Origin: UBA5009 sp038043185
Lineage (GTDB): Bacteria; Bdellovibrionota; Bdellovibrionia; Bdellovibrionales; Bdellovibrionaceae
NCBI GenBank assembly: GCA_038043185.1
Contig: JBBTCO010000026.1
Location: forward strand, 51,270-115,269
Reading direction: 5' to 3'
Length of the DNA stretch: 64,000 nt
The notes under the pieces are model-generated. The model did no database searches. It saw only the letters and a list, made by a program, of their open reading frames with translations, and was not told where the DNA came from. Shown here in pieces: positions 34,451 through 43,595 of this stretch (the first letter of the stretch is position 1; each line of letters starts with the position of its first letter). The translations under genes and the position numbers were made by a program.

Positions 34451-34972
34451 TTAAGTAAATCTTAATTTCAATAGCTCAAAAGTATTAAAAGCAATGGGAC
34501 AAACCTTCAGGTTTCCCAGTACATTTCCCAAACGGGCGATCACATTGTTTTTTTCCAAATGAGGATAAGTCCGACAAGTTTTGGGCCGACTATCATAGGC
34601 AGAGCAAAGTCCATCCTTCAGCAAGGGACAAGGTCTTTGCTTAAAAACCATGTCACCCTCTTCATCCCGTTTCATGTATTTTCTTTTAAACTCCAGAGTT
34701 TCCAGCTCTAGGGCTGCCGCTAAATTTGAAATATCTTGGTAATCAGGCGATACAGTTAAAGAGCGACAGCAATTTCCACACTTTTTACAATCGATTTGCC
34801 GAGACACCGACTGGCTGAGCTCGGCTACAACATCATCAATTTCAGCAGAATTTTGTGTTTTTAGAAAGGTGGCAAAGGCTCGATTCTCTTCTGTCATCTG
34901 ATGACTGAGCTTTTCGATCTGTCCAAGATCTACGATAAACGCAGATCTTGGTTCTCTTTGCATTTCCATCAT
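34451..34972 (-). CDS. YkgJ-family cysteine-cluster protein
   Basis: 173 residues containing the CxxCxxCC cluster (CKKCGNCCRSL) and a second set (CPLLKDGLCSAYDSRPKTCRTYP), the pattern of the YkgJ/CxxCxxCC family, probably zinc or iron-sulfur binding; exact function unknown. ATG 34972 overlaps the protease stop as TGATG, so it is translated after the C-terminal processing protease. Confidence 0.8.
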   Translation of the reverse strand: MMEMQREPRSAFIVDLGQIEKLSHQMTEENRAFATFLKTQNSAEIDDVVAELSQSVSRQIDCKKCGNCCRSLTVSPDYQDISNLAAALELETLEFKRKYMKRDEEGDMVFKQRPCPLLKDGLCSAYDSRPKTCRTYPHLEKNNVIARLGNVLGNLKVCPIAFNTFELLKLRFT

Positions 34973-36972
34973 CAATTATTTGCCTGAGGTGGCAGCTTCG
35001 TATTTCCAGTCTGGATTAAGTCCAAAAGCACATTTGACGCTTCTTGAATGTCAGCGCGTTTCAAATATTCTTTAGTTTTTTCATCCTTACTGAATTTCTT
35101 TTTTGCTTTATCTTTTTTATCTTTTTCATTTTTATCTTTTAAGACTTCGCTGACCTTAATGACTTTGCCACGCTCTTTTGATTTTTTCATTTCCTCTAGA
35201 ACTTTTTTGAAATCATCTGATTTTTCCACGCGCACATGAGACTTCTCTTTCAAAGATTTTAACCAATCCGGTTTCACTTCTAACCACATGCCCTCTCCTT
35301 CATGAACATAAGATTCGCTCGATATGAAAGAGTCGATTTTTTTTGGGGGCAAGCTGTAATCCAAAGATTTTTCACCAATTTCATCAGTACTATAAGGTCC
35401 AGGCAAAACCACATCGGCCTCAACCCCTTGATGTTGAGTGGATCGACCACCAGGGATGAAAAACATTCCCACTGTTACTTTAATTGCTCCAAGATTGCTA
35501 GGAATTGGCATTACCGATTGAACGCTGCCTTTTCCAAAAGTGTGATCGCCGCCAACGATGACAGCTCGTTTGTAATCTTGCAAAGTTCCCGCGACGATTT
35601 CAGATGCACTTGCACTGATTCTGCTTGTTAGCACAACAAGAGGACCTGACCAATCAACAGCCGCATCTTCATCAGCCAAAGTTTGTTCAGCTTTACTTTC
35701 TCCCTTTGCTGATTGTTTAACAACATTTCCTTTTTTGAAAAAAAGTCCGGCGATTTTAACAGCGTCTTCTAGGCTTCCACCGCCATTATTCGACAAATCC
35801 AGAACCAATCCATCTGCCTTACCTTCTCTGGCCTCTTTAATTATATTTTTTAAATCAGTCGCACTCGATCTTCCCCCTCGTCGCGAATCCGCATAAAAGG
35901 ATGGGAAATTAATTACGCCCAATTTTTTCTTAACGCCATTGACATCTTTATTGATGTAATGAATTTGCGCAGCTTCATCTTCCAAGTTCACTTTATCTCT
36001 CGTTAAAGTCACTTCGAATCTTTTTTTGCTATCACTGCCTTTTCTCATGATTGATAACTTAACTTTTGTTCCCTTTTTTCCACGAATTTTTTTAACAACA
36101 TCCTTTAAATCTTCATCGATAACATTTTCCATTGAACCTGTTTCTTGTCCAACAGCAATAATTTTATCTTGTGGTTCAATTAAGCCCGAGCGCGCTGCTG
36201 CTCCCCCTGGAACCAACTGTTCAACAACGGTGAAGCCATCTTGCGAAGAAAGAGTGGCACCGATGCCCTCTAATGAAAGTCTCATTTGAATTTCGAAATC
36301 ATCAAGAACATCCCGAGAGAAAAAGCTAGAATGAGGATCTAATGCTCGAGCAAAACTGTCTAAATATCCAGCGTACAAATCGTCTTGATCAGTTTCTCGA
36401 GTTCGCTTCAAGGCTCTTTCATAGTTTTTTATAACGTTGGATTTAGCCTCATCCAATTTCATATCCGTCGCTAGATAATTGGCTATTTGAAAATGAATGT
36501 ATTTTTTTAAATACTCGTTAGCCTCGTCTTTGTTTTTAGAAAAGGTCTTATGGTCAGGATCATAAGAAAATTCTGTTTTTGGATCAAATTTATAATTTTT
36601 CCCTAAAAATGTTTTAGCAAAATCAGCACGATCACGAACTCTTTCTAAAATAATTTTTTGCGATTCTGCTAAAAAGCTACAATCATTGCTTTTAGTTTTA
36701 TCAAAAACCCCAGTCATCATTTTTTTTACTTTAGCAACGTCATCTTCGGTCAGATAAATTTTTGTGGCGTCTAATCTTTTGGTGTATTGATCAATGAGCT
36801 GAGTTTCCAGTTCTTTGTCACGCTTGCTATACTTGACATGATTACGCAAGAAACCTTCCTCGATCATTGGAAGATATCGGCACTCCAAATTGCTTTTACT
36901 CTGAGCAAAGCTAAAATTAACCGAGAGGACCGAAAATGAAAGTAGCAAAATCGAAAAGTTACGTGGTTTCAT
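34972..36972 (-). CDS. Carboxy-terminal processing protease (S41, Prc/CtpA-like)
   Basis: 666 residues: signal peptide (cleaved near SFA-QS), an N-terminal helical region, a PDZ domain (about 230-315, LSLEGIGATL and GGAAARSGLIEPQDKI), and the S41 core with catalytic S455 in SRISASASE and K481 in FGKGSVQ. A Lys/Asp-rich segment follows (about 610-640). It is a periplasmic tail-specific protease like Prc/Tsp, degrading or trimming proteins at their C-terminus. It is first in a two-gene unit with the YkgJ-type gene. Confidence 0.92.
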   Translation of the reverse strand: MKPRNFSILLLSFSVLSVNFSFAQSKSNLECRYLPMIEEGFLRNHVKYSKRDKELETQLIDQYTKRLDATKIYLTEDDVAKVKKMMTGVFDKTKSNDCSFLAESQKIILERVRDRADFAKTFLGKNYKFDPKTEFSYDPDHKTFSKNKDEANEYLKKYIHFQIANYLATDMKLDEAKSNVIKNYERALKRTRETDQDDLYAGYLDSFARALDPHSSFFSRDVLDDFEIQMRLSLEGIGATLSSQDGFTVVEQLVPGGAAARSGLIEPQDKIIAVGQETGSMENVIDEDLKDVVKKIRGKKGTKVKLSIMRKGSDSKKRFEVTLTRDKVNLEDEAAQIHYINKDVNGVKKKLGVINFPSFYADSRRGGRSSATDLKNIIKEAREGKADGLVLDLSNNGGGSLEDAVKIAGLFFKKGNVVKQSAKGESKAEQTLADEDAAVDWSGPLVVLTSRISASASEIVAGTLQDYKRAVIVGGDHTFGKGSVQSVMPIPSNLGAIKVTVGMFFIPGGRSTQHQGVEADVVLPGPYSTDEIGEKSLDYSLPPKKIDSFISSESYVHEGEGMWLEVKPDWLKSLKEKSHVRVEKSDDFKKVLEEMKKSKERGKVIKVSEVLKDKNEKDKKDKAKKKFSKDEKTKEYLKRADIQEASNVLLDLIQTGNTKLPPQANN

Positions 36973-37050
36973 CAGAACCTGCCTTTATCTTATGAGGATA
37001 ATGGACTCATCGGAAAGTGTCCTGAAAATTAAAGCGACCACGACTTTTGG

Positions 37051-37935
37051 CTACAGTGTTTCAAAAAGGCTCAATTGATGATGCGAAAGTACAATTGACT
37101 GCGTCGAGGAAAGAGTGATCTCGTGCTTTATAAAATCACCATTGTGCGTCTCAATTAAAAAAAATGACATTTGTGGATAATCTGACTTTAAACGCTTCAT
37201 TTCATCGTATATGAGCTGAAGATTTTTAGGGTCATCGTCTGACATGCCAAATCGATGGTGATCATTGTAACCATAAATTTCAACAGCACGTTCAACCGAA
37301 GCTCGAATAGCTTTCTGTTTTAGTTGAGCCGTATTCATTATAAATTGATCATCACCTAATTCGAGACGCGTCTGATTATTACTCACCGCGAATAAACTCA
37401 AATAATTCGGTTCTAATGGCAACACTTTATTTTCTACAAAGATCCGAATACCTTCTTTAAGAGTTTCAGCACTATGTCCCCTCGCTGTAATTACAGAAAT
37501 TGGGCGTTGATTAAATGTTGCATGGTAGAAACATTCCCAGGATGGTCCTTTCCAGTCGAAATCAGGAAATTTCAGAATATCTTTTACATCCTTAACAAAA
37601 ATTTGATGTTCATAACCAAGACGTTCTAATTCGCTAAGCTCTTGATCGCGAAAATAGCGGAAGGTTCCAATACGATCATCAAAGCGAATTTCGTAGTCTT
37701 GATAAATACCTGAAAGCCCAATTAAGGAGTGAGCTTTTGCCCATTCTCCACTTGAAATGTGAAGCTCTTGATCTGTTTTCTTATGGAAAAGTACAAGTGG
37801 AGTGGTCAGGAATGCGATATTATCATCGAAGTCGAAAAAATAAAAACTACGACCACCCAAATGGTGATTACGATCCTTTTCACGGGCTCTTTGCATGCCT
37901 AATTCAAGCTGACCTTTTCGTAGATTATTTTCCAT
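37051..37935 (-). CDS. HAD-like protein of unknown function
   Basis: 294 residues. FYFFDFDDNIAFL carries a DxD pair (D35, D37) matching HAD motif I in the variant DxDxN, and PISVITARGHS is a good motif II (Thr at strand end). GYNDHHRFGMSDDDPKNL fits the motif IV acidic cluster (SDDDPKN). Probable phosphatase-like enzyme, substrate unknown. It may be distantly related in architecture to the HAD-like gene near 1 kb, though the sequences differ. Ends 50 bases from the protease gene start and reads in the same direction. Confidence 0.65.
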   Translation of the reverse strand: MENNLRKGQLELGMQRAREKDRNHHLGGRSFYFFDFDDNIAFLTTPLVLFHKKTDQELHISSGEWAKAHSLIGLSGIYQDYEIRFDDRIGTFRYFRDQELSELERLGYEHQIFVKDVKDILKFPDFDWKGPSWECFYHATFNQRPISVITARGHSAETLKEGIRIFVENKVLPLEPNYLSLFAVSNNQTRLELGDDQFIMNTAQLKQKAIRASVERAVEIYGYNDHHRFGMSDDDPKNLQLIYDEMKRLKSDYPQMSFFLIETHNGDFIKHEITLSSTQSIVLSHHQLSLFETL

Positions 37936-38126
37936 AGCCCGTTGGTTTTATCATATTTGCACTCTGCAATCTATGGCTGGGAAGAGTCTACATGTTTGTC
38001 TGAAAGTTTGACACTTCTGACTTTGAAATGGTCTCAATTTGAGACAGTTTTAATTATTTTATAAGATCCAAATCAACTTGGTCTTCAAATTGAAATTCAC
38101 TAATGAAAACATAACAAGAGGACTCT

Positions 38127-38447
38127 ATGAAAAACCTTATTTGCATTATGATGATTTTAGCAGTGATTTCACCCGCTCTGGCGGCTAAAAATGAGTTTAA
38201 TTACAACTCAAGAGCTCAATCCAGCAAACAACTGTACAAAGAAAATACAGGTCATTGCTATTATACGGAAGCTGTTCACAAAACCAATATTGGTTGGAAA
38301 TCTAACGAAGAAATCAGTCACATGTCCCCTCGACAAAGAGAATTTATTAAATTCAAAAAAAATGAGGTTAATTCGCGAAAAGTTTATGTAGCGAAGTCGT
38401 TATGTTCAAATAAAATGGCCGTACGTAATCTTAAAAATCGAATTTAG
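38127..38447 (+). CDS. Small secreted protein of unknown function
   Basis: 106 residues with a clean signal peptide (about 1-19, LAVISPALA-AK) and a basic mature domain with two cysteines (HCYYTEAVHK and KSLCSNK) that could form a disulfide. AGAGGA lies about eight bases upstream. No family recognised. Its last codons border hairpin B1 and may take part in the outer, degenerate inverted repeat. Confidence 0.65.
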   Translation: MKNLICIMMILAVISPALAAKNEFNYNSRAQSSKQLYKENTGHCYYTEAVHKTNIGWKSNEEISHMSPRQREFIKFKKNEVNSRKVYVAKSLCSNKMAVRNLKNRI

Positions 38448-38464
38448 GTTTTTAGTTTTGTAGC

Positions 38465-38574
38465 TTTTTTAGATTTGTATTTACCTTTACCAGCGACTCA
38501 CCATCCATGGTTGCCGACTCTCGCCCTCCTGGCTCGTCGAGGTCGCTGGTAAAGGTAAATACAAATCTAAAAAA
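38465..38574. repeat. Hairpin element B1
   Basis: Arms 38465-38492 and 38547-38574 are perfect and with GCGAC/GTCGC give a 33-bp stem. The 54-nt cap 38493-38546 is inverted relative to A1 and is a variant (CTCGACGAG in place of CTCGGCGAG). The arm sequence resembles B2 (TTAGATTT, TTACC) and not the A copies. Degenerate similarity extends about 20 bases further out. Confidence 0.9.
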
Positions 38575-38637
38575 CTTAAAATCCAAAAATCTAAGTTAGT
38601 ATTGCGTAGCATTTATTAATATTGATGCTTCAAATTT

Positions 38638-38810
38638 AAAAGTTGCTTGTCGCAAAAGCCTCTCCCCGTACCCTACCCACCAAATCTAGTTATTTATATT
38701 TTTAATTTTTTACTTCCTTCTTAACGAGCGACCTCGGCGAGGCAGGATGCCGAGAGCCGGCAACCATGGATGGTGAGTCGCTCGTTAAGAAGGAAATAAA
38801 AAATTAAAAA
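38638..38810. repeat. Hairpin element A2
   Basis: Cap 38728-38781 (54 nt, same orientation as A1, one base different). Arms 38699-38727 and 38782-38810 match with one mismatch. To the left, 38638-38698 carries the conserved flank seen also left of A3 (AAAAGTTGCT, GCAAAAGCC, CCCTACCCA, TAGTTATTTATA). The right flank lacks this and looks deleted. Confidence 0.9.
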
Positions 38811-38943
38811 CTATCTAAATACCTAGAGCAGTATCATTTTGAGATCGATCCATCTTATTTTGATACTTTTTTAGAAAAATGCTGTGATACCGATTTAATT
38901 ACGTCAAAATGTCTATGAGACTAGTTCTGAATGGGGGAGACAT

Positions 38944-40425
38944 TTGAAACAAGCCGTCTTATTCTCTATTTTAATTTTTAGTATTAGTATTCAAGTTTCA
39001 GCGCAAGTTGAAAATCTAAGTGAGCTTGCTTTATTTAATCGCTGCTATGCCAATATAACAGGAACACGACTTCCATTTAAACATCCACTCAGAGCGAGTG
39101 TTGTTAGCAGAACCCTAACTGCAGTGAATGCCTGCATGCAAGTTCTTGATAGTGGTAAACTTAACTCATCACCTGCAAGCGCTGAGGGGCGTATGGCTTC
39201 AGATACACCCCAAGGGCGATTGGTTTTACAAAGATTTAACGATTTTCATCGAACTTGGTTTCCGACTGATGATTTCGGTGCAGCTCTTCCTCAAGGTTTA
39301 ACTTTTAATGCATTGACGCGTTTTATTTATGATCAAGGTGAAAGTGCGCTTCATGTAACAAGAACTTTATTTACTGCTGGAGTAAACTATTCAGATGTTG
39401 TTGTGGGAAAATACTCGATGGAAGCTTTGCGAACAAGTGGGCCAATCCAAAACCCAGGCGCCCCACCAAAGCCTACTCCCACCACTTATTTTGCTAATAA
39501 GAGTATCGGATTGAAAATAGCTTTAGCCCAAGCTACATCTTATACTGACCCCACTCGAGTTTATTTGCAGACTGAATTAGTTCAATTTGGAGATCTTTTA
39601 GGTCTACGACCGATTAATCTAAACCCTGTGAAATATAATTTAAGTGTTATCGGGACCCATAAAGAAGGAAACTATCCTCGCTATATGGCATCGATTAAGA
39701 CCCACGAAAGTTTGGGTGGTGGATTTTTAGGTACTAAATCCTATCTATTAATGAATCTTGGAAGGTCGGAATATTCACCGATGGATGGCGGGCTGCGGGT
39801 TCCACGCCGCTGGGCTCGAGCCGCTATTAACACATTATTGTGTCGAGATCTTCCTGTTATTCGTCGTGCAGATTCTGAGCCTTTTGTGCAAGCAGCTGGA
39901 ATTCCTTTCAGACAAAGTACCAATTGCATGCAGTGCCACGCCAGTATGGACCGGTTCTCTTACACCGCACGTAATATTTCTTACAATACAATTCCAATGC
40001 TGACTGATGCGGGCAATATGCAAGCATCCGTTTGGCCTGCTACAGAACCAGCTGAAACTGGCCAAGTGACAGCAGATAACAAGTTTCACTTGCGGCCAAC
40101 AAATGGTGTTTTATTTTACCGAAGTTATGATGGTCGTTTGATTGATCAAAATGTAAAAAGTATTGCAGAGCTAGGTAATGCTTTTGCTGCCAATAATGAA
40201 ATGTATGTTTGCGCAGCTTCTCGTTATTTTAAATTCTTCACAGGCATCGACGTTAATCTCAACGATATAGGTGACACTTCTAAGCCCACTATGACTGCGG
40301 CTGAAATCAAATATCGAGACCTGGTGATTGCTTTGGGTATCGAGCTTAAGTCGACACAAAGCTTAAGAATTTTGATTCAGAAAATTTTAAGTTCTGATAT
40401 TTACCGGAGGTCATCTTTAGAATGA
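38944..40425 (+). CDS. Secreted protein with a single c-type heme motif
   Basis: 493 residues starting at TTG 38944, with GGGGGAG upstream. Signal peptide about 1-20 (QVSA-QV). One heme-attachment motif, C328xxC331H332 (NCMQCHASM), and a helical C-terminus (RILIQKILSSDIYRRSSLE). It overlaps the next, Tat-exported DUF1501-like gene by four bases. The pairing of a large secreted protein with DUF1501 recalls the DUF1800-DUF1501 pairs of other bacteria, but I cannot confirm DUF1800 here. Probably a periplasmic or surface redox protein. Confidence 0.65.
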   Translation: MKQAVLFSILIFSISIQVSAQVENLSELALFNRCYANITGTRLPFKHPLRASVVSRTLTAVNACMQVLDSGKLNSSPASAEGRMASDTPQGRLVLQRFNDFHRTWFPTDDFGAALPQGLTFNALTRFIYDQGESALHVTRTLFTAGVNYSDVVVGKYSMEALRTSGPIQNPGAPPKPTPTTYFANKSIGLKIALAQATSYTDPTRVYLQTELVQFGDLLGLRPINLNPVKYNLSVIGTHKEGNYPRYMASIKTHESLGGGFLGTKSYLLMNLGRSEYSPMDGGLRVPRRWARAAINTLLCRDLPVIRRADSEPFVQAAGIPFRQSTNCMQCHASMDRFSYTARNISYNTIPMLTDAGNMQASVWPATEPAETGQVTADNKFHLRPTNGVLFYRSYDGRLIDQNVKSIAELGNAFAANNEMYVCAASRYFKFFTGIDVNLNDIGDTSKPTMTAAEIKYRDLVIALGIELKSTQSLRILIQKILSSDIYRRSSLE

Positions 40426-42187
40426 GTAAACATCAAAAAAAGCAAACCTTAATGAGTCGTCGAGATTTGATGAAGTCTATGGGCCGCATTGCTGCGGGTG
40501 TTGCTCCAATGCAATTATTGATAAATGGTTTGGTTGATGGGCTAGTCAATAAGGCCTATGCTCAATCCGTTAATACAAATCTTCCTCCGCGCAACTATTT
40601 ATATTTGATGATGGGCGGAGGCATACCTCGATGGCAATGGGATCAGCCATTAGTTCCATATGAAAGTAACACGAGTATTATCCAATCCAATCAGAGGTTG
40701 TCACATGTCTTTACAAGGTTCACCGATAACGGCGGCACTTATGAAAGACCGTACTATGCAACTAAAACCATTACGCGAAATGGGGTTACTCTTAATATGC
40801 CTCATATTTGGGGCAACTCGATTCCAACTGCTAATGGCGGATCAGTTCCCATGGAAAATCTTTTAGACAATATGCTAATGATGCGCAGCTTTGACGGACT
40901 TATAGATTTTCATGCAGAGGCACAGTCTATTCAAATTAGACCTTCAGGCTCTGCGCCTAGTCTTGATGGCTTGGTGGCAGATCGCTCAAAAAAGCCCTTA
41001 CCTGCAGCTTCTTTTGGAGGCGCTGATAATTTTCGATCAGGTAAGGGTGCAGGAATTGCAACTTGCAATGGCAACGATGCCTTGAATCAGCTCATGTCAC
41101 CGTTTGCCCGTTCCGGAGATTACAATCCGTTTCAACAAGGAAAAACTGTAAATGACGGGCTCTCATCTACATTTTTATCACGACGTGATGCGATTGATTT
41201 GGCAGTTAAAAATGCTCTTACTCAGTTGGGAAGTGTAGCTAAATCACGTTACCCGGGGTCAGAGGCATTATATTCAGTACGAAATTTAGCTGAACCATTG
41301 ATTAAACAAGGTATTACGAATTTACTTCCGGTGTATACAGGGCTCGTAGCTAAATATAAGGCTTTGATTACTCGTGTAGCCAGCGTTGGTATGCCAGGAA
41401 TTACCGACAAATCGGTTTCTACGTCTAATCTCGCACCTGAAAGTGGTAACGAGGCGAAATATAATGGTTATAAAATTCAAACAATGATTCCAGATATTAT
41501 TGAAGTTCGTAATCCAAACCTTGCTAGCATTATTCAAGCGAGCACAAATATAACAGAACTTGCAGAGAGCTTTGCTGTAGCGGAATACTAATTACCAATG
41601 GCTTATCGAGTTCTGTCCGAATGGGCCTTGGTGAAGTTAAAGGTTTATTAATTCAAAGTGGAATTGACTTTACAACGCTTCAACCAGTTTCTAAAAATGG
41701 TTATTGGAATAGTGATTCACACGCCGGTGGAGCTTGGACGGGGCTTATTATAAATTCATTTATTTTTACTTCGCTATCAGCCTGCCTCTATGAATTGATC
41801 GCACAGCTTAAAGCAAAAAATATATTTGATGAAAGTGTGATTCAACTTTCGTCTGATTTTGGTCGAGGTCCAGGTTCAAATGGTGGAACCGGGCACGAAT
41901 CTCGAAATTCTACAACAACACTTATTTCGGGAGCTATTAAAAAGCCAATGGTCCTTGGTAATTGTTATCATGCTTACAAGGATGCTTTTGGTAATTCTTG
42001 GGGCAGCTGGGGATTGGCTGCCCCCGTTGCAATAGATGGAGCAAATACAACTCTAGGTATTGGACATATTTCATCGACAATATCACATTTGTTACGGGTT
42101 GAGCGGATCAATCCAAATAATAATTCATTAGTACTAGAAACTACAAACGGTATCGTGGGCAACGTAGAGTTGGCAAAAAATAAGTAA
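40422..42187 (+). pseudogene. Tat-exported DUF1501-like protein, frameshifted
   Basis: The 5' part (40422-41591) starts with a twin-arginine signal SRRDLMKSMGRIAAGVAP and reaches FAVAEY before a stop. The remainder continues in the -1 frame to 42187 as LITNGLSSSVRMGLGEV, and contains SSDFGRGPGSNGGTGHES, the DUF1501 motif (SEFGRTP-like followed by GGxGH). The switch lies at 41588-41591 and is repaired by inserting one base (reading EYLITNG). Single-base deletion, programmed -1 shift, or assembly error are all possible. The whole protein would have about 588 residues, related to sulfatase/alkaline-phosphatase-fold proteins. Confidence 0.72.
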
Positions 42188-42207
42188 GACCGTAAATATG
42201 GGGGATT

Positions 42208-43245
42208 ATGAAAAATAAATTTAATCCAAAAATGATAATAACGTTTGTTGTATCAAGCTTCATACTATTATTTGGTTTCCAAAACTGTGGTGGTGAGTTT
42301 ACAACCAAAGATCCTGAGCAGACAAATCTGTCTAGCCAGGCATCAACAACACCGCCTGGTACAAATTCTTCCCCTACTGCCGATCAATTGCTATTAGCAA
42401 AAAATATATTCCGGACTACTGTTCACGCAGTGGCTCTAAAAAACTGTGCCGGTTGCCATGGGGCCAATCAACAACCATTATTTGCGCAAGCTGATGTGGA
42501 AGCGTCTTATGAAATATCTAAAGCTGGGGTTAATTCTGCAAGCAAGAAGTATGCTGATTTTGCTAACGTTTTGAACTCTTATTTTATTGAGCAGTCCAAA
42601 AATAATCATTGTCGCAAGAGTGAGCTTGCTAATGCCAAATTTTGCACAACCGATGGAGCCGAGATGTTAGCTGCAATTAAAACTTGGGCTGATTACGAAA
42701 ATAAAAATATTAGTGGAGGAGTAAACCCTCCTCCTCCTGCTGGTGGAGTGGCCGGTGTTAGAAAATTTGTCCGTTTAGAAACGCGAAGTTATGTGGCAAC
42801 AACTTTAAATGAAATTTTTGGTCCCACCGCTGTGCCCTTAACTAATTCTGCAATCGCAAATGATGTGATTAATTTTGGTGGCGCCTGTGATTCTTATTCA
42901 AACAATTGTCGCTCAAATGAAAGTCAGGGGGCCATGATTCCATCCATGACAACACCACGTGCGGCATTGGTCTATCGTATCTGCGATAAGATTTTGTCTA
43001 ATGATGCGGCTGTTGACTATGCACGAGCCCTTACTGGTGCAGCTTCTAGCACGACTTTGCCAACAGCACTTAATATTTCTGGAACTTATGGATTATTTTA
43101 TGTAGGTCGAACACTTTCTGTGGCTACGAGCGGCGCTTTGCAAAGTGTTGTCGATCAGACCACCAGCCTAGCTTATCCCGCAATTGAGGCGTGGCGGGCC
43201 TTATTTTTAACTTTGTGCCACTCGCAAGATTGGCAAATCCCGTAA
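42208..43245 (+). CDS. Heme-binding lipoprotein
   Basis: 345 residues with a lipobox (LLFGFQNC, C27) and a c-type heme motif C79xxC82H83 (NCAGCHGAN). A Pro/Gly-rich linker (NPPPPAGG, near 172) separates an N-terminal cytochrome-like domain from a C-terminal domain containing further cysteines. It is the third gene of the heme/DUF1501 cluster, 20 bases after the DUF1501 stop. Probably anchored at the outer membrane. Its stop is only four bases from the left arm of hairpin B2. Confidence 0.72.
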   Translation: MKNKFNPKMIITFVVSSFILLFGFQNCGGEFTTKDPEQTNLSSQASTTPPGTNSSPTADQLLLAKNIFRTTVHAVALKNCAGCHGANQQPLFAQADVEASYEISKAGVNSASKKYADFANVLNSYFIEQSKNNHCRKSELANAKFCTTDGAEMLAAIKTWADYENKNISGGVNPPPPAGGVAGVRKFVRLETRSYVATTLNEIFGPTAVPLTNSAIANDVINFGGACDSYSNNCRSNESQGAMIPSMTTPRAALVYRICDKILSNDAAVDYARALTGAASSTTLPTALNISGTYGLFYVGRTLSVATSGALQSVVDQTTSLAYPAIEAWRALFLTLCHSQDWQIP

Positions 43246-43248
43246 CTA

Positions 43249-43402
43249 GAATTTAATTTTTGGATTTTGCATTTTTAGATTTCTATTTTCCTTTACCAGC
43301 GACTCACCATCCATGGTTGCCGGCTTTCGGCATCCTGCCTCGCCGAGGTCGCTGGCAAAGGAAAATAGAAATCTAAAAATGCAAAATCCAAAAATTAAAT
43401 TC
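43249..43402. repeat. Hairpin element B2, longest stem
   Basis: Arms of 50 bases, 43249-43298 and 43353-43402, pair with a single mismatch; with GCGAC/GTCGC the stem is 55 bp. The cap 43299-43352 is the reverse complement of the A1 cap, base for base. The arm starts GAATTTAATTTTTGG and ends CCTTTACCA. Confidence 0.93.
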
Positions 43403-43595
43403 ACTCCGTGAATAGTGATAATCCACGACTTAAGTACTACCAAAGGGTTTAAAATTTTAATATTTAATCGCGTTTTCCGATAAGCTTTCTGAAGGATCGT
43501 CTGGCGCAAAGGTCTAGATACAAAAAAATTGAGACAGTCATTTCTGGACCATCGGTTGGTATACAAAAAAGCTGAGAAAACCGAATAGTCCATGT

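Noticed and set aside
41621..42187. Independent gene starting at ATG 41621
   Set aside because: No ribosome binding site, and the frame reads through upstream codons that continue the DUF1501 protein without a gap.
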